64,000 nucleotides of DNA from Lachnospiraceae bacterium (GCA_017449075.1 JAFSKG010000013.1:31912-95911); one strand, 5' to 3'; positions 53,639-62,474 are shown, counted from the stretch's first letter. The notes: generated by a model not told the origin, from the letters alone. Made by a program: numbers and translations.

Positions 53639-53654
53639 TTGTCTTATCTCCTAA

Positions 53655-53864
53655 TTATCTACTAAATAAAAGTCCAAAGCCTGATCCAATTAATGAATCA
53701 AGTACAAAAATCAAAAGGCCAATCACTACAGAACAAATTAGAACTGTAACTGAATCATTTAAGATCTTCTCATTTGATGGAAATATAATTTTCATCCACT
53801 CAGATCTAAGACCTTTTATAATATTATTGAAAAGATTTTCCTTTTTTTCCTTTACTTCACTCAT
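53655..53864 (-). CDS. secE: Preprotein translocase subunit SecE
   Basis: A 69-residue single-span membrane protein with the SecE core LRSEWMKIIFPSNEKIL followed by one transmembrane helix. It is the short form common in Gram-positives. It starts two bases after the rpmG stop. Confidence 0.95.
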   Translation of the reverse strand: MSEVKEKKENLFNNIIKGLRSEWMKIIFPSNEKILNDSVTVLICSVVIGLLIFVLDSLIGSGFGLLFSR

Positions 53865-53866
53865 TA

Positions 53867-54025
53867 CTATTTAGTCTCCTTGTGCTTTGTGTGCTTCTTG
53901 CAGAATCTGCAGTACTTGCTAGTCTCAATACGATCTGGATGTTTCTTTTTCTCCTTTGTCGTATCGTAATTTCTTTGTTTGCACTCTGTGCACTCTAAAG
54001 TTATCTTAGTACGTTTTGTAGCCAT
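53867..54025 (-). CDS. rpmG: 50S ribosomal protein L33
   Basis: A 52-residue protein starting [20 protein letters not shown] with CxxC pairs (C12/C15 and C39/C42), the zinc-binding L33 form. The usual first gene of rpmG-secE-nusG. Strong AAGGAG site upstream. Confidence 0.96.
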   Translation of the reverse strand: MATKRTKITLECTECKQRNYDTTKEKKKHPDRIETSKYCRFCKKHTKHKETK

Positions 54026-54055
54026 ATTTATTTCTCCTTCAAAACAAGACTTAAA

Positions 54056-54074
54056 AAAGGGCTCACTGCCCTTT
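54056..54074 (-). terminator. Terminator-like hairpin in the rpmG leader
   Basis: Arms AAAGGGC / GCCCTTT with a 5-base loop, followed on the minus strand by TTTTAAG. It should end the radical SAM gene transcript, but the rpmG promoter lies upstream, so it also forms the 5' end of the rpmG mRNA. Confidence 0.75.
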
Positions 54075-54088
54075 AATTAACCTTATAA

Positions 54089-54117
54089 ATAATACAACTT
54101 ATGCCCTTTATTGTCAA
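54089..54117 (-). promoter_or_regulatory. Promoter of rpmG-secE-nusG-rplK-rplA
   Basis: Minus-strand consensus TTGACA and TATTAT with a 17-base spacer, starting 14 bases after the radical SAM stop codon. Transcription should start near 54082. Confidence 0.8.
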
Positions 54118-54130
54118 GTGCCAATTTGCC

Positions 54131-54940
54131 CTAAAAATCCGGAATAAAACTCTCCTCCGCCACATCCCCTTCCTGTATATATGCATTTTTTACCCCTATT
54201 TTAATGGCAAAATCCACCACTTTCTCATACTCCCTCCTAGTCACTCTTCTCAGAAGTTCAGGGAATGCATTTATACCTTCATTTTGCGGCATCGGGGTGT
54301 ATTGGCTCATAATACTTATATAAATGTCATCACCATAGGTATCGTAAAGATATTTTATAACTGATTTTGAATTTTCGGTGTTGGCTGGTAGAACTAAATG
54401 TCTAACAATGAGAGCGGGCTCGTCCCTATGGATCGATGTAATTTGACGATGCATTTCGGCTATGCAGAGTTTTGCTACATCAGTATAATTTGGAACACCG
54501 CTGTATTTTTTCCCAAGCTCATTGTCAAAATATTTGAAGTCTGGAAGATAAATGTCTATGAGCCCATCAAGTTTTTTAATTTGTGAAACTGTCTCATATC
54601 CACTACTATTATATACTATAGGAAGTGTCAGACCTTTTTTCTTTGCAAGTTTTATAGTTTCTGCAACTTGATCTACATAGAGAGCAGCAGTTATAAAACT
54701 TATGCTCGCGACATTTTCAGATTGTACCTTTATGATTTCGTCGCTCAATTCTTCAGGTGTGTAATTTATTTTTTCGGGCGCATACTCGCCCCTGCGTTGT
54801 GAAATTTTGCTATTCTGGCAATAGACGCACCTCATAGTGCAACCATAAAAAAATATGGCAAAGGTTCCGTCATATCCTCTGCCAATTCCTGATATGGGTT
54901 CTTCTTCCCATCTGTGTTTCATTAGTTTTGCGATTTGCAT
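54131..54940 (-). CDS. Radical SAM protein, PflA/PflX-like activase
   Basis: A 269-residue radical SAM protein with the cluster motif GCTMRCVYCQNSKIS (CxxxCxxC) close to the N terminus, after HRWEEEPISG. This is the family of pyruvate formate-lyase activating-like proteins (PflX type); the N-terminal CxLCPRxC domain of longer members is absent. The physiological target is unknown. The ATG at 54940 is used; a TTG five codons earlier overlaps queT. Just after the cluster motif the protein has an extra RRGEYAPE segment encoded by a GC-rich palindrome like the intergenic repeats of this window. Confidence 0.82.
   Translation of the reverse strand: MQIAKLMKHRWEEEPISGIGRGYDGTFAIFFYGCTMRCVYCQNSKISQRRGEYAPEKINYTPEELSDEIIKVQSENVASISFITAALYVDQVAETIKLAKKKGLTLPIVYNSSGYETVSQIKKLDGLIDIYLPDFKYFDNELGKKYSGVPNYTDVAKLCIAEMHRQITSIHRDEPALIVRHLVLPANTENSKSVIKYLYDTYGDDIYISIMSQYTPMPQNEGINAFPELLRRVTRREYEKVVDFAIKIGVKNAYIQEGDVAEESFIPDF
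54777..54801. repeat. Palindromic repeat copy embedded in the radical SAM gene
   Basis: GGGCG / CGCCC arms followed by CTGCGTTGT. Together with its flank, ACTCGCCCCTGCGTTGT matches ACTCGCCCTTACATTGT of the composite palindrome at 46597-46613 at most positions. It is read in frame as protein. Confidence 0.5.
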
Positions 54941-54945
54941 TTCTT

Positions 54946-55416
54946 TTATTCCCAAAGATTTGTTTTCTTCAGTGCCCTATATAGCACATACCCAAGACCA
55001 TAAACAGAAACTACTTCACCCGCAGCTATTGTTATAGCAAGAAGCCAAATTGGCATTGTCTCACCAAATGCTATCCGCAGGACGAATGGTATTATGATTG
55101 CATTTGATAAAATTGTAGGCAGCATTTTGAGAAAGAAGTTATCAACTTTTATAATCTTAATGCATATAAGTCCAATTAATGTAGCAAGCGTTCCAAATAT
55201 CGCATCGATAGCACCGCTAAACAATATATTAGATAGAAAACAACCTATTGTTATAGATACTATCGCCATATCATCAAAGAGTGGCAATATACACAGCGCT
55301 TCTGCAATTCTCACCTGTATTGCACCAAAGCTTATAGGCTGAAATACATAACAGAGTGCAACATAAAGGGCAGCATAAACTGCATTTTGCAACACTCTTC
55401 TTAAATCTTTATTCAT
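54946..55416 (-). CDS. queT: QueT-family transporter
   Basis: A 156-residue membrane protein with five or six helices and the family pattern ALYVALCYVFQPISFGAIQVR. QueT proteins are substrate-binding (S) components of ECF transporters thought to import queuosine precursors. The energising EcfAAT module is not in the window. The frame extends five codons further, but the ATG at 55416 has GGAGGAAAG directly upstream. No preQ1 riboswitch is seen before the gene. It ends five bases before the radical SAM start. Confidence 0.85.
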   Translation of the reverse strand: MNKDLRRVLQNAVYAALYVALCYVFQPISFGAIQVRIAEALCILPLFDDMAIVSITIGCFLSNILFSGAIDAIFGTLATLIGLICIKIIKVDNFFLKMLPTILSNAIIIPFVLRIAFGETMPIWLLAITIAAGEVVSVYGLGYVLYRALKKTNLWE

Positions 55417-55495
55417 CTTTCCTCCTGACATCTCAATTTCTCGATGCCAATCTTCTATAATATATTTTTGTAATGTGGATAGGTATATTGTTAAA

Positions 55496-58072
55496 CTACT
55501 TCTTAGTAGTCTTTTTTGTAGTTGCTTTCTTCACTTTTTCCTTTTTGCTTGCTGCGCTCTTTGTAGTAGCTTTCTTTGATGTTGCCTTTTTAGTTGTTTC
55601 TTTTTTTGTAGTTTTCTTTGCTGTTACTTTTTTAGTTGACTCTTTCTTTGTAGTTTTCTTTGCTGCTACTTTTTTAGTTGATTCTTTCTTTGTAGTCTTC
55701 TTCGCAGCTGCTTTTTTAGTTGTCTTCTTTTCTTCTTTTACCTTAGTTTTTTTAGCATCATCATTTGTCTCATCGTTTGCAAGTTTAACTTTTAATTTTT
55801 TGCTTGTATCAATATTGAAATTAAATGTTTCACTGCTCTCAGTTTTCTTCTCACTTACAGTTGGTGCAACGCTTGTCATTTTTTGTTGATGCATTTCCCT
55901 ATAGTCCTTCATTCCACCGCCATCAAGTCTCATAGTGAGAGATATTCTTTTCTTTTCAAGATCAACTGCAAGCACCTTTACATCTACTACATCACCGATT
56001 GCCACAGCCTCAAGTGGATGTTTTATATATCTATCTGCAATTTGAGATATATGTACAAGTCCATCTTGATGAACTCCGATATCTACAAATACTCCAAAGT
56101 CTGTACAGTTTCTAACAGTCCCCTTTAATTGCATTCCTTCAACCAAGTCTTCCATAGTTAGCACATCAGATCTTAAAATTGGTTTTGGCGCATCATCTCT
56201 TGGGTCACGACCTGGTTTTTCAAGTTCATTTACTATGTCTTTAAGTGTCTCGACACCTATCTTAAGTTCCTTTGCTGTCTTATCATAATCTACAATCAAC
56301 TTCGATATGCCAGCAAAGTTTCCATCCTTCAAATCTTTCTTAGAGAAGTTTAAACTCTTCAATAATTTATTTGTAGCATCATATGACTCTGGGTGAACTC
56401 CTGTCCTATCAAGAGGCTCATCACCGCCTGTTATACGAAGGAAACCTGCACATTGTTCAAATGCCTTTGCGCCAAGTTTGTCTACATTTAAAAGTTCATT
56501 TCTATTATTAAATCTTCCCTGCTTTTCTCTAAAGCTTACAATTGACTTCGCTATAGTCTTATTTATGCCTGAGACATATGAAAGCAGCGAATATGATGCT
56601 GTATTTAAATCAACTCCAACTTTATTAACACAGTCTTCAACTACACCACCAAGTGTCATAGAAAGTTTTTTCTGATTCATATCGTGTTGGTATTGTCCGA
56701 CACCTATACTCTTTGGATCTATCTTTACAAGTTCTGCAAGTGGATCTTGAAGTCGCCTTGCTATTGATGCTGCAGACCTCTGTCCCACATCAAACTTTGG
56801 AAATTCTTCTGTAGCAAGTTCGCTCGCACTATAAACTGATGCACCTGCTTCATTTACTATTACATACTGCACATTTTTTATTTTTGCCTTCTTAAAGAAG
56901 TCAACTATAAACATTTCAGATTCACGAGATGCAGTTCCATTTCCAACTGAAATTAAATCTACATTATACTTGTCAATCAATTCTTTCAATTTTTGTCTTG
57001 CCATCTCCTGTCTTTCTGGAGTAGTTGGCTCTGTAGGATATATAACTGTAGTATCAAGAACCTTTCCAGTTGCATCGCATACTGCAAGCTTACAACCCGT
57101 CCTAAATGCAGGATCCCAGCCAAGCACTGTTTTCCCCTCTATAGGTGCCTGCATAAGTATTTGAGTTAAGTTTTTAGAAAATACTTCCATAGAAGTGTCT
57201 TCTGCCTTCTCAGTCAAAATGTTTCTAACTTCATTTTCAATAGATGGCCATATAAGTCTGTCAAATGAATCTTCTATAGCCTTTTCAATATACTCATCTG
57301 TGTATTCATTTTCTTCTTTTATAATTTGATCTCTTAGATACTTTAATACATCATCTCTTATAATTTCTATAGTAACTTTTAAAACTTTTTCAGTCTCTCC
57401 ACGGTTGATGGCAAGTATTCTATGTGGTGGTATCTTAGATACCATCTCACTATAATTGTAATACTGCTCATAGTTTGTCTTCGCCTCAGGGTCTTTTGCT
57501 TCCGACCTCACTACACCAGTGTTGACTGTAAACTCTCTTATCCAAGTTCTATAGTCAGCCACATCAGAAATCATCTCAGCAATTATATCAAGCGCACCTG
57601 CAATTGCATCTTCAATTGTCTCTACACCTTTCTTCTTATCAATATATTTTTTCGCAGTAGTCTCAATTTTTTGTTTTGCTTTTTGTTCCCATATAATCAT
57701 AGCAAGTGGCTCAAGTCCTTTTTCTTTTGCTACGCTTGCACGAGTTTTCTTCTTTGGCTTATATGGTCTATACAAATCTTCAAGTGCAACCATTGTCATC
57801 GCATCTTCAATTTGTTTTTTAAGTTCTTTCGTAAGTTTTCCTTGTTCTTTTATAGAAGCTAAAATAGTTTCCTTTCTCTCATCAAGTTCTCTTAAGTAGA
57901 CAAGTCTCTCATAGAGTGTTCTAAGTTGTTCATCATTAAGTCCACCTGTCACTTCTTTCCTATAACGAGAAATGAAGGGTACTGTGCACCCTTCATCTAA
58001 AAGTTTAATCGCTGCTTCTACTTGTTTCTCCGCTACTGCAATTTCATTTGCTATTACTTTGCTAATAACCAT
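55496..58072 (-). CDS. tex: Tex-family S1 RNA-binding protein with lysine-rich C-terminal tail
   Basis: An 858-residue transcription accessory protein. It shows the Tex N-terminal helical region (FISRYRKEVTGGLNDEQLR), the YqgF-like RNase H fold (DPAFRTGCKLAVCD), the helix-hairpin-helix region (SIVSFREKQGRFNNRNELL) and a C-terminal S1 domain (about 640-715, GMQLKGTVRNCTDFGVFVDIG). After the S1 domain there is an extra tail of about 110 residues whose last 85 are almost only Lys, Thr, Ala and Ser in 14-residue repeats (KKTTKKE units), like histone H1 tails. Tex binds RNA and affects transcription; the tail may bind nucleic acid. Confidence 0.95.
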   Translation of the reverse strand: MVISKVIANEIAVAEKQVEAAIKLLDEGCTVPFISRYRKEVTGGLNDEQLRTLYERLVYLRELDERKETILASIKEQGKLTKELKKQIEDAMTMVALEDLYRPYKPKKKTRASVAKEKGLEPLAMIIWEQKAKQKIETTAKKYIDKKKGVETIEDAIAGALDIIAEMISDVADYRTWIREFTVNTGVVRSEAKDPEAKTNYEQYYNYSEMVSKIPPHRILAINRGETEKVLKVTIEIIRDDVLKYLRDQIIKEENEYTDEYIEKAIEDSFDRLIWPSIENEVRNILTEKAEDTSMEVFSKNLTQILMQAPIEGKTVLGWDPAFRTGCKLAVCDATGKVLDTTVIYPTEPTTPERQEMARQKLKELIDKYNVDLISVGNGTASRESEMFIVDFFKKAKIKNVQYVIVNEAGASVYSASELATEEFPKFDVGQRSAASIARRLQDPLAELVKIDPKSIGVGQYQHDMNQKKLSMTLGGVVEDCVNKVGVDLNTASYSLLSYVSGINKTIAKSIVSFREKQGRFNNRNELLNVDKLGAKAFEQCAGFLRITGGDEPLDRTGVHPESYDATNKLLKSLNFSKKDLKDGNFAGISKLIVDYDKTAKELKIGVETLKDIVNELEKPGRDPRDDAPKPILRSDVLTMEDLVEGMQLKGTVRNCTDFGVFVDIGVHQDGLVHISQIADRYIKHPLEAVAIGDVVDVKVLAVDLEKKRISLTMRLDGGGMKDYREMHQQKMTSVAPTVSEKKTESSETFNFNIDTSKKLKVKLANDETNDDAKKTKVKEEKKTTKKAAAKKTTKKESTKKVAAKKTTKKESTKKVTAKKTTKKETTKKATSKKATTKSAASKKEKVKKATTKKTTKK
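55505..55735 (-). repeat. Tandem repeats coding for the lysine-rich Tex tail
   Basis: Imperfect 42-base units encode ESTKKVAAKKTTKK-type repeats, most regular at about 55600-55700. The repeat keeps the reading frame and may vary between strains. Confidence 0.75.
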
Positions 58073-58123
58073 TACATTTCCTCGACATCATTTATTTGGG
58101 CACACAAACTTGCCCTTAACGAG

Positions 58124-58195
58124 CACCCCCATAAGGATTCGAACCTTAAGATGACGGAGTCAGAGACCGTTGCCTTACCATTTGGCTATGGGGGT
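58124..58195 (-). tRNA. tRNA-Gln (anticodon CTG)
   Basis: A 72-base cloverleaf: acceptor ACCCCCA / TGGGGGT, D arm GCC...GGC, anticodon loop CTCTGAC (CTG, reading CAG), T arm TAAGG-TTCGAAT-CCTTA and a G discriminator. CCA is not encoded. The last pair of the anticodon stem (31-39) is a T-T mismatch. It lies between the lipase-like gene and tex. Confidence 0.92.
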
Positions 58196-58225
58196 TTATA
58201 TCAAATAAAACTATCTAGTAAGTTT

Positions 58226-61200
58226 TCAATTACTTCCTGTCAAATAATCATTAGGAGTCATTGCACCAACCAACATGCTTCCATCTTCATTGAAATAATA
58301 CATAGACCCATTGATATTTTTCCAGCCTACAATCATTTTGCCTTCATCAAGTGTCTTGGCTTCTTCAAAATAATAAGTAATTTTGTTTACGGTTTCTAAA
58401 AAGCCTGTCACCATGTTGCCATTTTCATCAAAGTAATAAATATTTTTTATTGGCAATTGATGCACCTCATCATTTATATAGATAGTTCTATATGTAACCA
58501 TTTCATAAAAACCATTTACTGCACTTATAATATTCCCATCCGCATCAACCGAATTTAGTTGCCATTTATTAGTAATAGGATTATAGTACCATCTTACAGA
58601 ACTTTCGTCAAATATCGCTTTTATTACTTTGTCTGCATTAACCTTTGTTGGTATTATTGTTCCAAAAATCTGCTCATGTATTGATTCAATGATACCTGTA
58701 GCATCACTATCACTATGTCTACTGTCATCGGTATCGTAATCATGATGAGGGTCTACTGGTGAATCATTATTTAGAATATAATTCGCAGATATATTTATAT
58801 CATAATCCTTTAAAGTTATGCAATATGCATTTTCATTTGCAGTAGATAAATCTTCTATTCTTGGAGTGTCTACTCCAAGCTTATTTAATAAATCTCCAAC
58901 ACTATTTTTAAGGGTCCATCCACAAAATACATTTGTATCATTTTTAAGCGGCGTGGCAATTTTAATCTTAGTTCCTACATCAAAGCTATTGCCACTTTCA
59001 GTCTTAACATATTTAGTACCATCAAAGTAATATAACGATGCCAAATCCTTTGATTCAAAGTTTACAGTCACTTTATCTCCTGCCCCAAGTAGTGTGTCTG
59101 TTCCACTTAAACCATGCACTTGTTCGCCTTCATCAGTTTCATTCTCAGTTTCATCTATATCAGCAATTTCATCAACCGATTCAGCAGTTTCAATTTCAGT
59201 TGTTAATTCATCTTCTTCTATGTCAGTTCTGTCTTCGCTTTGTTTCTCTTCTTCCACTTCTGTTTCTGATTCTAATTCTATTGTTTCGTCAATTTCTGTG
59301 ATATCTTTCGCATCGCTTTCTGTTGCGTCTTCCACACCACTTTCTGCTGTATATTCCACATCACCATCTACTGTCTTTTCTTCATCGCTTTCTATAGTCT
59401 CCTCTTCTGTTTCCGACTCACTCGCTATATCTACATACTCATATTCTATCACTTCTGACTCAGTTGCAACTTCATTATTATTTCCCAATACACTTTCTAA
59501 ATTAGATACTGATGCAAGCAGAGCGCCAAATGTTGATCCAAGCAGAGCCCCTTTCTTGTATGTAATCGGGTCAGATGCAAATGAATAATAGTCTTTGCCA
59601 TATACTGATAATATTTCGTTTACAGTCGCAGTTTGCATTTTTTTCTTTTGTAAGTCATTTGCCTCATCATATGCATAACACGAGTATACTAATAATGTAC
59701 CACTTTCTTTAAACTCTATCACATAGCTTTCTCCACTACTCAAGTACACACTTCCAAGTTCTTTCACTTTTCTATAGTTTGTAGAGTCAGCTATAAAGTA
59801 CTCTCTATATATTCCAGTTCCGATACTGCTATTTGTAGCAATTATCTCAGCTTTATATTCTAGACTTGATGGCAGTCTAAGTTCCATACCTTCTGGGTTA
59901 TAAGATTTTACGACATTTATAAATCCATCGTCAAGACCACTTGTAGCTGTCACATTATTGTCATTGTCTATATTGTATTCACCAATATAATTATCATTCC
60001 CATCATATATTTTTATTACTGAATTATTTAAATTTGTAAACACTACAGACTTATTTCCATCAACATTTACTGTTCCAACTGGTGGTGTCTGATAGTAACT
60101 ATCCTCCGACATAAGCCATGCTAAATATCCATCTTGTAAATGAAAACCTATTCCAGAACTTATATTTTTAACTAGTGAACCTATAGCGGTCTGACTTGTA
60201 AGATTTGTTGTTCTATAATCGATAATTAATAAATCTAGCAAAAAATCTGTAATATCTTTACTTCTACTCATCAAAAAATCATAATCTTCACTACTAACGG
60301 CTCCATCAAGCAATTTATCAAAAATATAGTCCATAATATCATATACATTATAATAATATGTGACTGACTCTTCATCAGGAAATCTATAATGAGTTCTATC
60401 TTGTGGTGCATCTGTATATACTAGTGCGTACATTGCAAAAAGCAAACCAACGAGATCAAACATCATTCCCAATGCGTTTTCTTGAATCTTATTCACCATG
60501 TAGGAATAGTCGTCGCCAGATAAAAACGTTTTAGCCAACCATACAATTAAATCTTGATACTTTGTATAAAGTCTTTCTCGTCCTTTAATGTCCCCATAGT
60601 CAGCCCCTGGAAATTCACAATTTAATAATTCTTCACCTATTATCTTATTTATAAATGTATTATAAAACTCATATGATTGATAATAATTAGTTTCTGGTGA
60701 ACTATCTGTAAAAGGCTCTATAGATAAATCTGTAAACTCCAAAAACTTCAATTCTAAGCTAGCGAGAATTAACTTATTCACGTGGAAATCATTTAAGTTA
60801 AGTCCACTTGGCGGATCAATGTTATTATAATATTTCAACATCTCATTATATCTAGCAAGGTAATCTCGGTTGCTATTTTTTCTTTTCTGCTTTTCACTCG
60901 CGTCATGGACTTTCTCGCTCAGATAATAAGGAAATTCATGATCTACGCCATACCTATCAAATCCTAATGTGGTTGGCGCTACAAGTTGAAACAAATCAGC
61001 TTCGGAAACTATATTGTGAATATTAGTATAACTGTCAAGACTTGGTGAGGTGTGTTCACTTATAGCTGCACCTCTCGGGGTTCCTAAGGTATAACAATAA
61101 ATGTTTTCTTTAGTAGTATTAAATGCAGACGCATTGTCCGTCAATTTTCCTCCGAGCATATTTGCAACTCCTGCTCCACGGCTATATCCAACAACCCATA

Positions 61201-61954
61201 ATTTTACCGGCAACCCACCACCAAAATCATCTTTATGCTCATTATAGAAATTAGTAACATGTTCATATACTTTATCTCTTGAACTACTAAATCCTTGGTG
61301 ATCGCCAGCCTGTCCGATTGTAAAATTTGATTCCCACTCACTTTTATAATTTGCAGAGCGCATTGCAACTACAATTAAATTGAATCTATTTATCTCGCTG
61401 CCATTCTTTATGTGAATAGGTTTGTTTGCACATACAGCACCCATAGTATTATTTTCTGGTTCTCTCAAATAATCACTATTTGGTGTAATATTCTGAAATC
61501 CCATCTTAGACATAAAGTCTTTTAAATTTCCATATTTATCTTTATTGTCATCCATGTTGTTAGCAACACCAGATATTGCCAATTCTATTGAAGTGGTAGA
61601 TAAGTGACTATTATAGTCCGAAGCTGGGTTTTTAAAAAAATCATCAGAATAGTAAAAAATTGATTTACCCTCATAGCCATCATGATTAAGAGACGCAAAC
61701 TCAAAAGTAGCAGATACTATCTTATTATTTCCGGAAGAATCACTTCCTCCATTACCACCAAAAATTTTATCATCAAACGACCTATCATTTAAATCCGAAT
61801 CGTTTTTAGAATCATTATCATACTTATTTCTTTTTAAATCTTCAATTTCAGAAGCAATTGCAAAACTACTACCTGAAATCATACCTTTATTAATGGCAAT
61901 CATTGCGATTATTAAAATCCATGCCACTCTTTTTCTTAAAACTTTACTACTCAT
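58226..61954 (-). CDS. Secreted lipase-like surface protein with wall-binding repeats
   Basis: A 1242-residue exported protein. Order: signal peptide (about 1-34); an alpha/beta hydrolase of the lipase class 3 kind (about 80-400) with nucleophile elbow GYSRG (Ser258) in KLWVVGYSRGAGVANML; a long region not recognised; a very acidic Glu/Thr/Ser segment (about 810-945); an InlB-like module (about 955-1020, ending FCGWTL); and C-terminal wall-binding repeats with YYFEE and MYYFNEDGS (about 1120-1235). The same final module occurs in the giant protease. It is probably a wall-bound esterase or lipase; substrate unknown. The start has no strong ribosome binding site. Confidence 0.85.
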   Translation of the reverse strand: MSSKVLRKRVAWILIIAMIAINKGMISGSSFAIASEIEDLKRNKYDNDSKNDSDLNDRSFDDKIFGGNGGSDSSGNNKIVSATFEFASLNHDGYEGKSIFYYSDDFFKNPASDYNSHLSTTSIELAISGVANNMDDNKDKYGNLKDFMSKMGFQNITPNSDYLREPENNTMGAVCANKPIHIKNGSEINRFNLIVVAMRSANYKSEWESNFTIGQAGDHQGFSSSRDKVYEHVTNFYNEHKDDFGGGLPVKLWVVGYSRGAGVANMLGGKLTDNASAFNTTKENIYCYTLGTPRGAAISEHTSPSLDSYTNIHNIVSEADLFQLVAPTTLGFDRYGVDHEFPYYLSEKVHDASEKQKRKNSNRDYLARYNEMLKYYNNIDPPSGLNLNDFHVNKLILASLELKFLEFTDLSIEPFTDSSPETNYYQSYEFYNTFINKIIGEELLNCEFPGADYGDIKGRERLYTKYQDLIVWLAKTFLSGDDYSYMVNKIQENALGMMFDLVGLLFAMYALVYTDAPQDRTHYRFPDEESVTYYYNVYDIMDYIFDKLLDGAVSSEDYDFLMSRSKDITDFLLDLLIIDYRTTNLTSQTAIGSLVKNISSGIGFHLQDGYLAWLMSEDSYYQTPPVGTVNVDGNKSVVFTNLNNSVIKIYDGNDNYIGEYNIDNDNNVTATSGLDDGFINVVKSYNPEGMELRLPSSLEYKAEIIATNSSIGTGIYREYFIADSTNYRKVKELGSVYLSSGESYVIEFKESGTLLVYSCYAYDEANDLQKKKMQTATVNEILSVYGKDYYSFASDPITYKKGALLGSTFGALLASVSNLESVLGNNNEVATESEVIEYEYVDIASESETEEETIESDEEKTVDGDVEYTAESGVEDATESDAKDITEIDETIELESETEVEEEKQSEDRTDIEEDELTTEIETAESVDEIADIDETENETDEGEQVHGLSGTDTLLGAGDKVTVNFESKDLASLYYFDGTKYVKTESGNSFDVGTKIKIATPLKNDTNVFCGWTLKNSVGDLLNKLGVDTPRIEDLSTANENAYCITLKDYDINISANYILNNDSPVDPHHDYDTDDSRHSDSDATGIIESIHEQIFGTIIPTKVNADKVIKAIFDESSVRWYYNPITNKWQLNSVDADGNIISAVNGFYEMVTYRTIYINDEVHQLPIKNIYYFDENGNMVTGFLETVNKITYYFEEAKTLDEGKMIVGWKNINGSMYYFNEDGSMLVGAMTPNDYLTGSN

Positions 61955-62088
61955 TTCTAACTACTTTTAACTCTTAATATACACTTTTCCACATTATTAT
62001 AACAAAATAATTCTACTATTTCCATAATATGAGTATTAAAATAACATTAAATACTTAATTGCGTAGTTTTTATATTTTTTCAAAAAAA

Positions 62089-62108
62089 AAACATTGTTAA
62101 TCAATGCT
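62089..62108 (-). terminator. Terminator of the tRNA cluster
   Basis: Minus-strand AGCATTG / CAATGTT (one G-T pair) with a 5-base loop, running into ten T, eight bases after tRNA-Lys. Confidence 0.85.
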
Positions 62109-62115
62109 TTTTGAG

Positions 62116-62188
62116 TGAGACACGGGGGAATCGAACCCCCGACAACTTGATTAAAAGTCAAGTGCTCTACCGACTGAGCTAGTGTCTC
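62116..62188 (-). tRNA. tRNA-Lys (anticodon TTT)
   Basis: A 73-base cloverleaf: acceptor GAGACAC / GTGTCTC, anticodon stem CTTGA with loop CTTTTAA (TTT), T arm CGGGGG-TTCGAT, discriminator A. No encoded CCA. Third of three clustered tRNAs. Confidence 0.95.
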
Positions 62189-62191
62189 ATA

Positions 62192-62263
62192 CAGGGCTAG
62201 GTGGATTCGAACCACCGACTGCAAGAGTCAAAGTCTTGTGCCTTACCGCTTGGCGATAGCCCT
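62192..62263 (-). tRNA. tRNA-Gln (anticodon TTG)
   Basis: A 72-base cloverleaf: acceptor AGGGCTA / TAGCCCT, anticodon stem CAAGA / TCTTG fully paired, loop CTTTGAC (TTG), discriminator G. It lies three bases before tRNA-Lys. Confidence 0.95.
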
Positions 62264-62292
62264 AAATCATTTTAGCCTTATACTAAAACTCG

Positions 62293-62367
62293 GGTGGATA
62301 ATGGGATTTGAACCCACGACCTCCAGATCCACAATCTGGCGCTCTAACCAACTGCGCTACACCCACC
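62293..62367 (-). tRNA. tRNA-His (anticodon GTG)
   Basis: Anticodon stem CCAGA / TCTGG, loop TTGTGGA (GTG). The gene encodes the extra 5' G (G-1) opposite C73, which marks tRNA-His. First gene of the His-Gln-Lys cluster. Confidence 0.95.
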
Positions 62368-62383
62368 AAATCCACGAATTAAT

Positions 62384-62412
62384 ATATTACTATTTATTCA
62401 CAAAAAAGTCAA
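62384..62412 (-). promoter_or_regulatory. Promoter of the tRNA-His-Gln-Lys cluster
   Basis: Minus-strand TTGACT and TAATAT with a 17-base spacer, about 10 bases before the tRNA-His 5' end. Confidence 0.75.
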
Positions 62413-62422
62413 GATTTTTAAC

Positions 62423-62451
62423 TTTACAAATTAGTATTTAAAGGTTATCAT
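62423..62451 (+). promoter_or_regulatory. Promoter of the RsiV-like lipoprotein gene
   Basis: TTTACA and TATCAT with a 17-base spacer. The -10 box overlaps the left arm of a perfect inverted repeat. Confidence 0.5.
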
Positions 62452-62462
62452 TAATAGATAAC
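62444..62462. promoter_or_regulatory. Possible operator: inverted repeat GTTATC / GATAAC
   Basis: Six-base perfect arms with a 7-base spacer straddle the predicted transcription start of the lipoprotein gene and end just before its GGAGG site. It could bind a repressor or form a small hairpin. Confidence 0.4.
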
Positions 62463-62474
62463 GGAGGTAATCCT

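Noticed and set aside
55417-55495. preQ1 riboswitch before queT
   Set aside because: QueT genes often have one, but the short region before this gene shows no preQ1 aptamer motif.
55473-55889. 138-residue plus-strand open frame opposite the Tex tail
   Set aside because: Its Phe/Leu/Val-rich repeats are the antisense of the lysine-rich repeats; no start signals.
57422-57862. 146-residue plus-strand open frame opposite tex
   Set aside because: Antisense shadow of a well-conserved coding region with no ribosome binding site.
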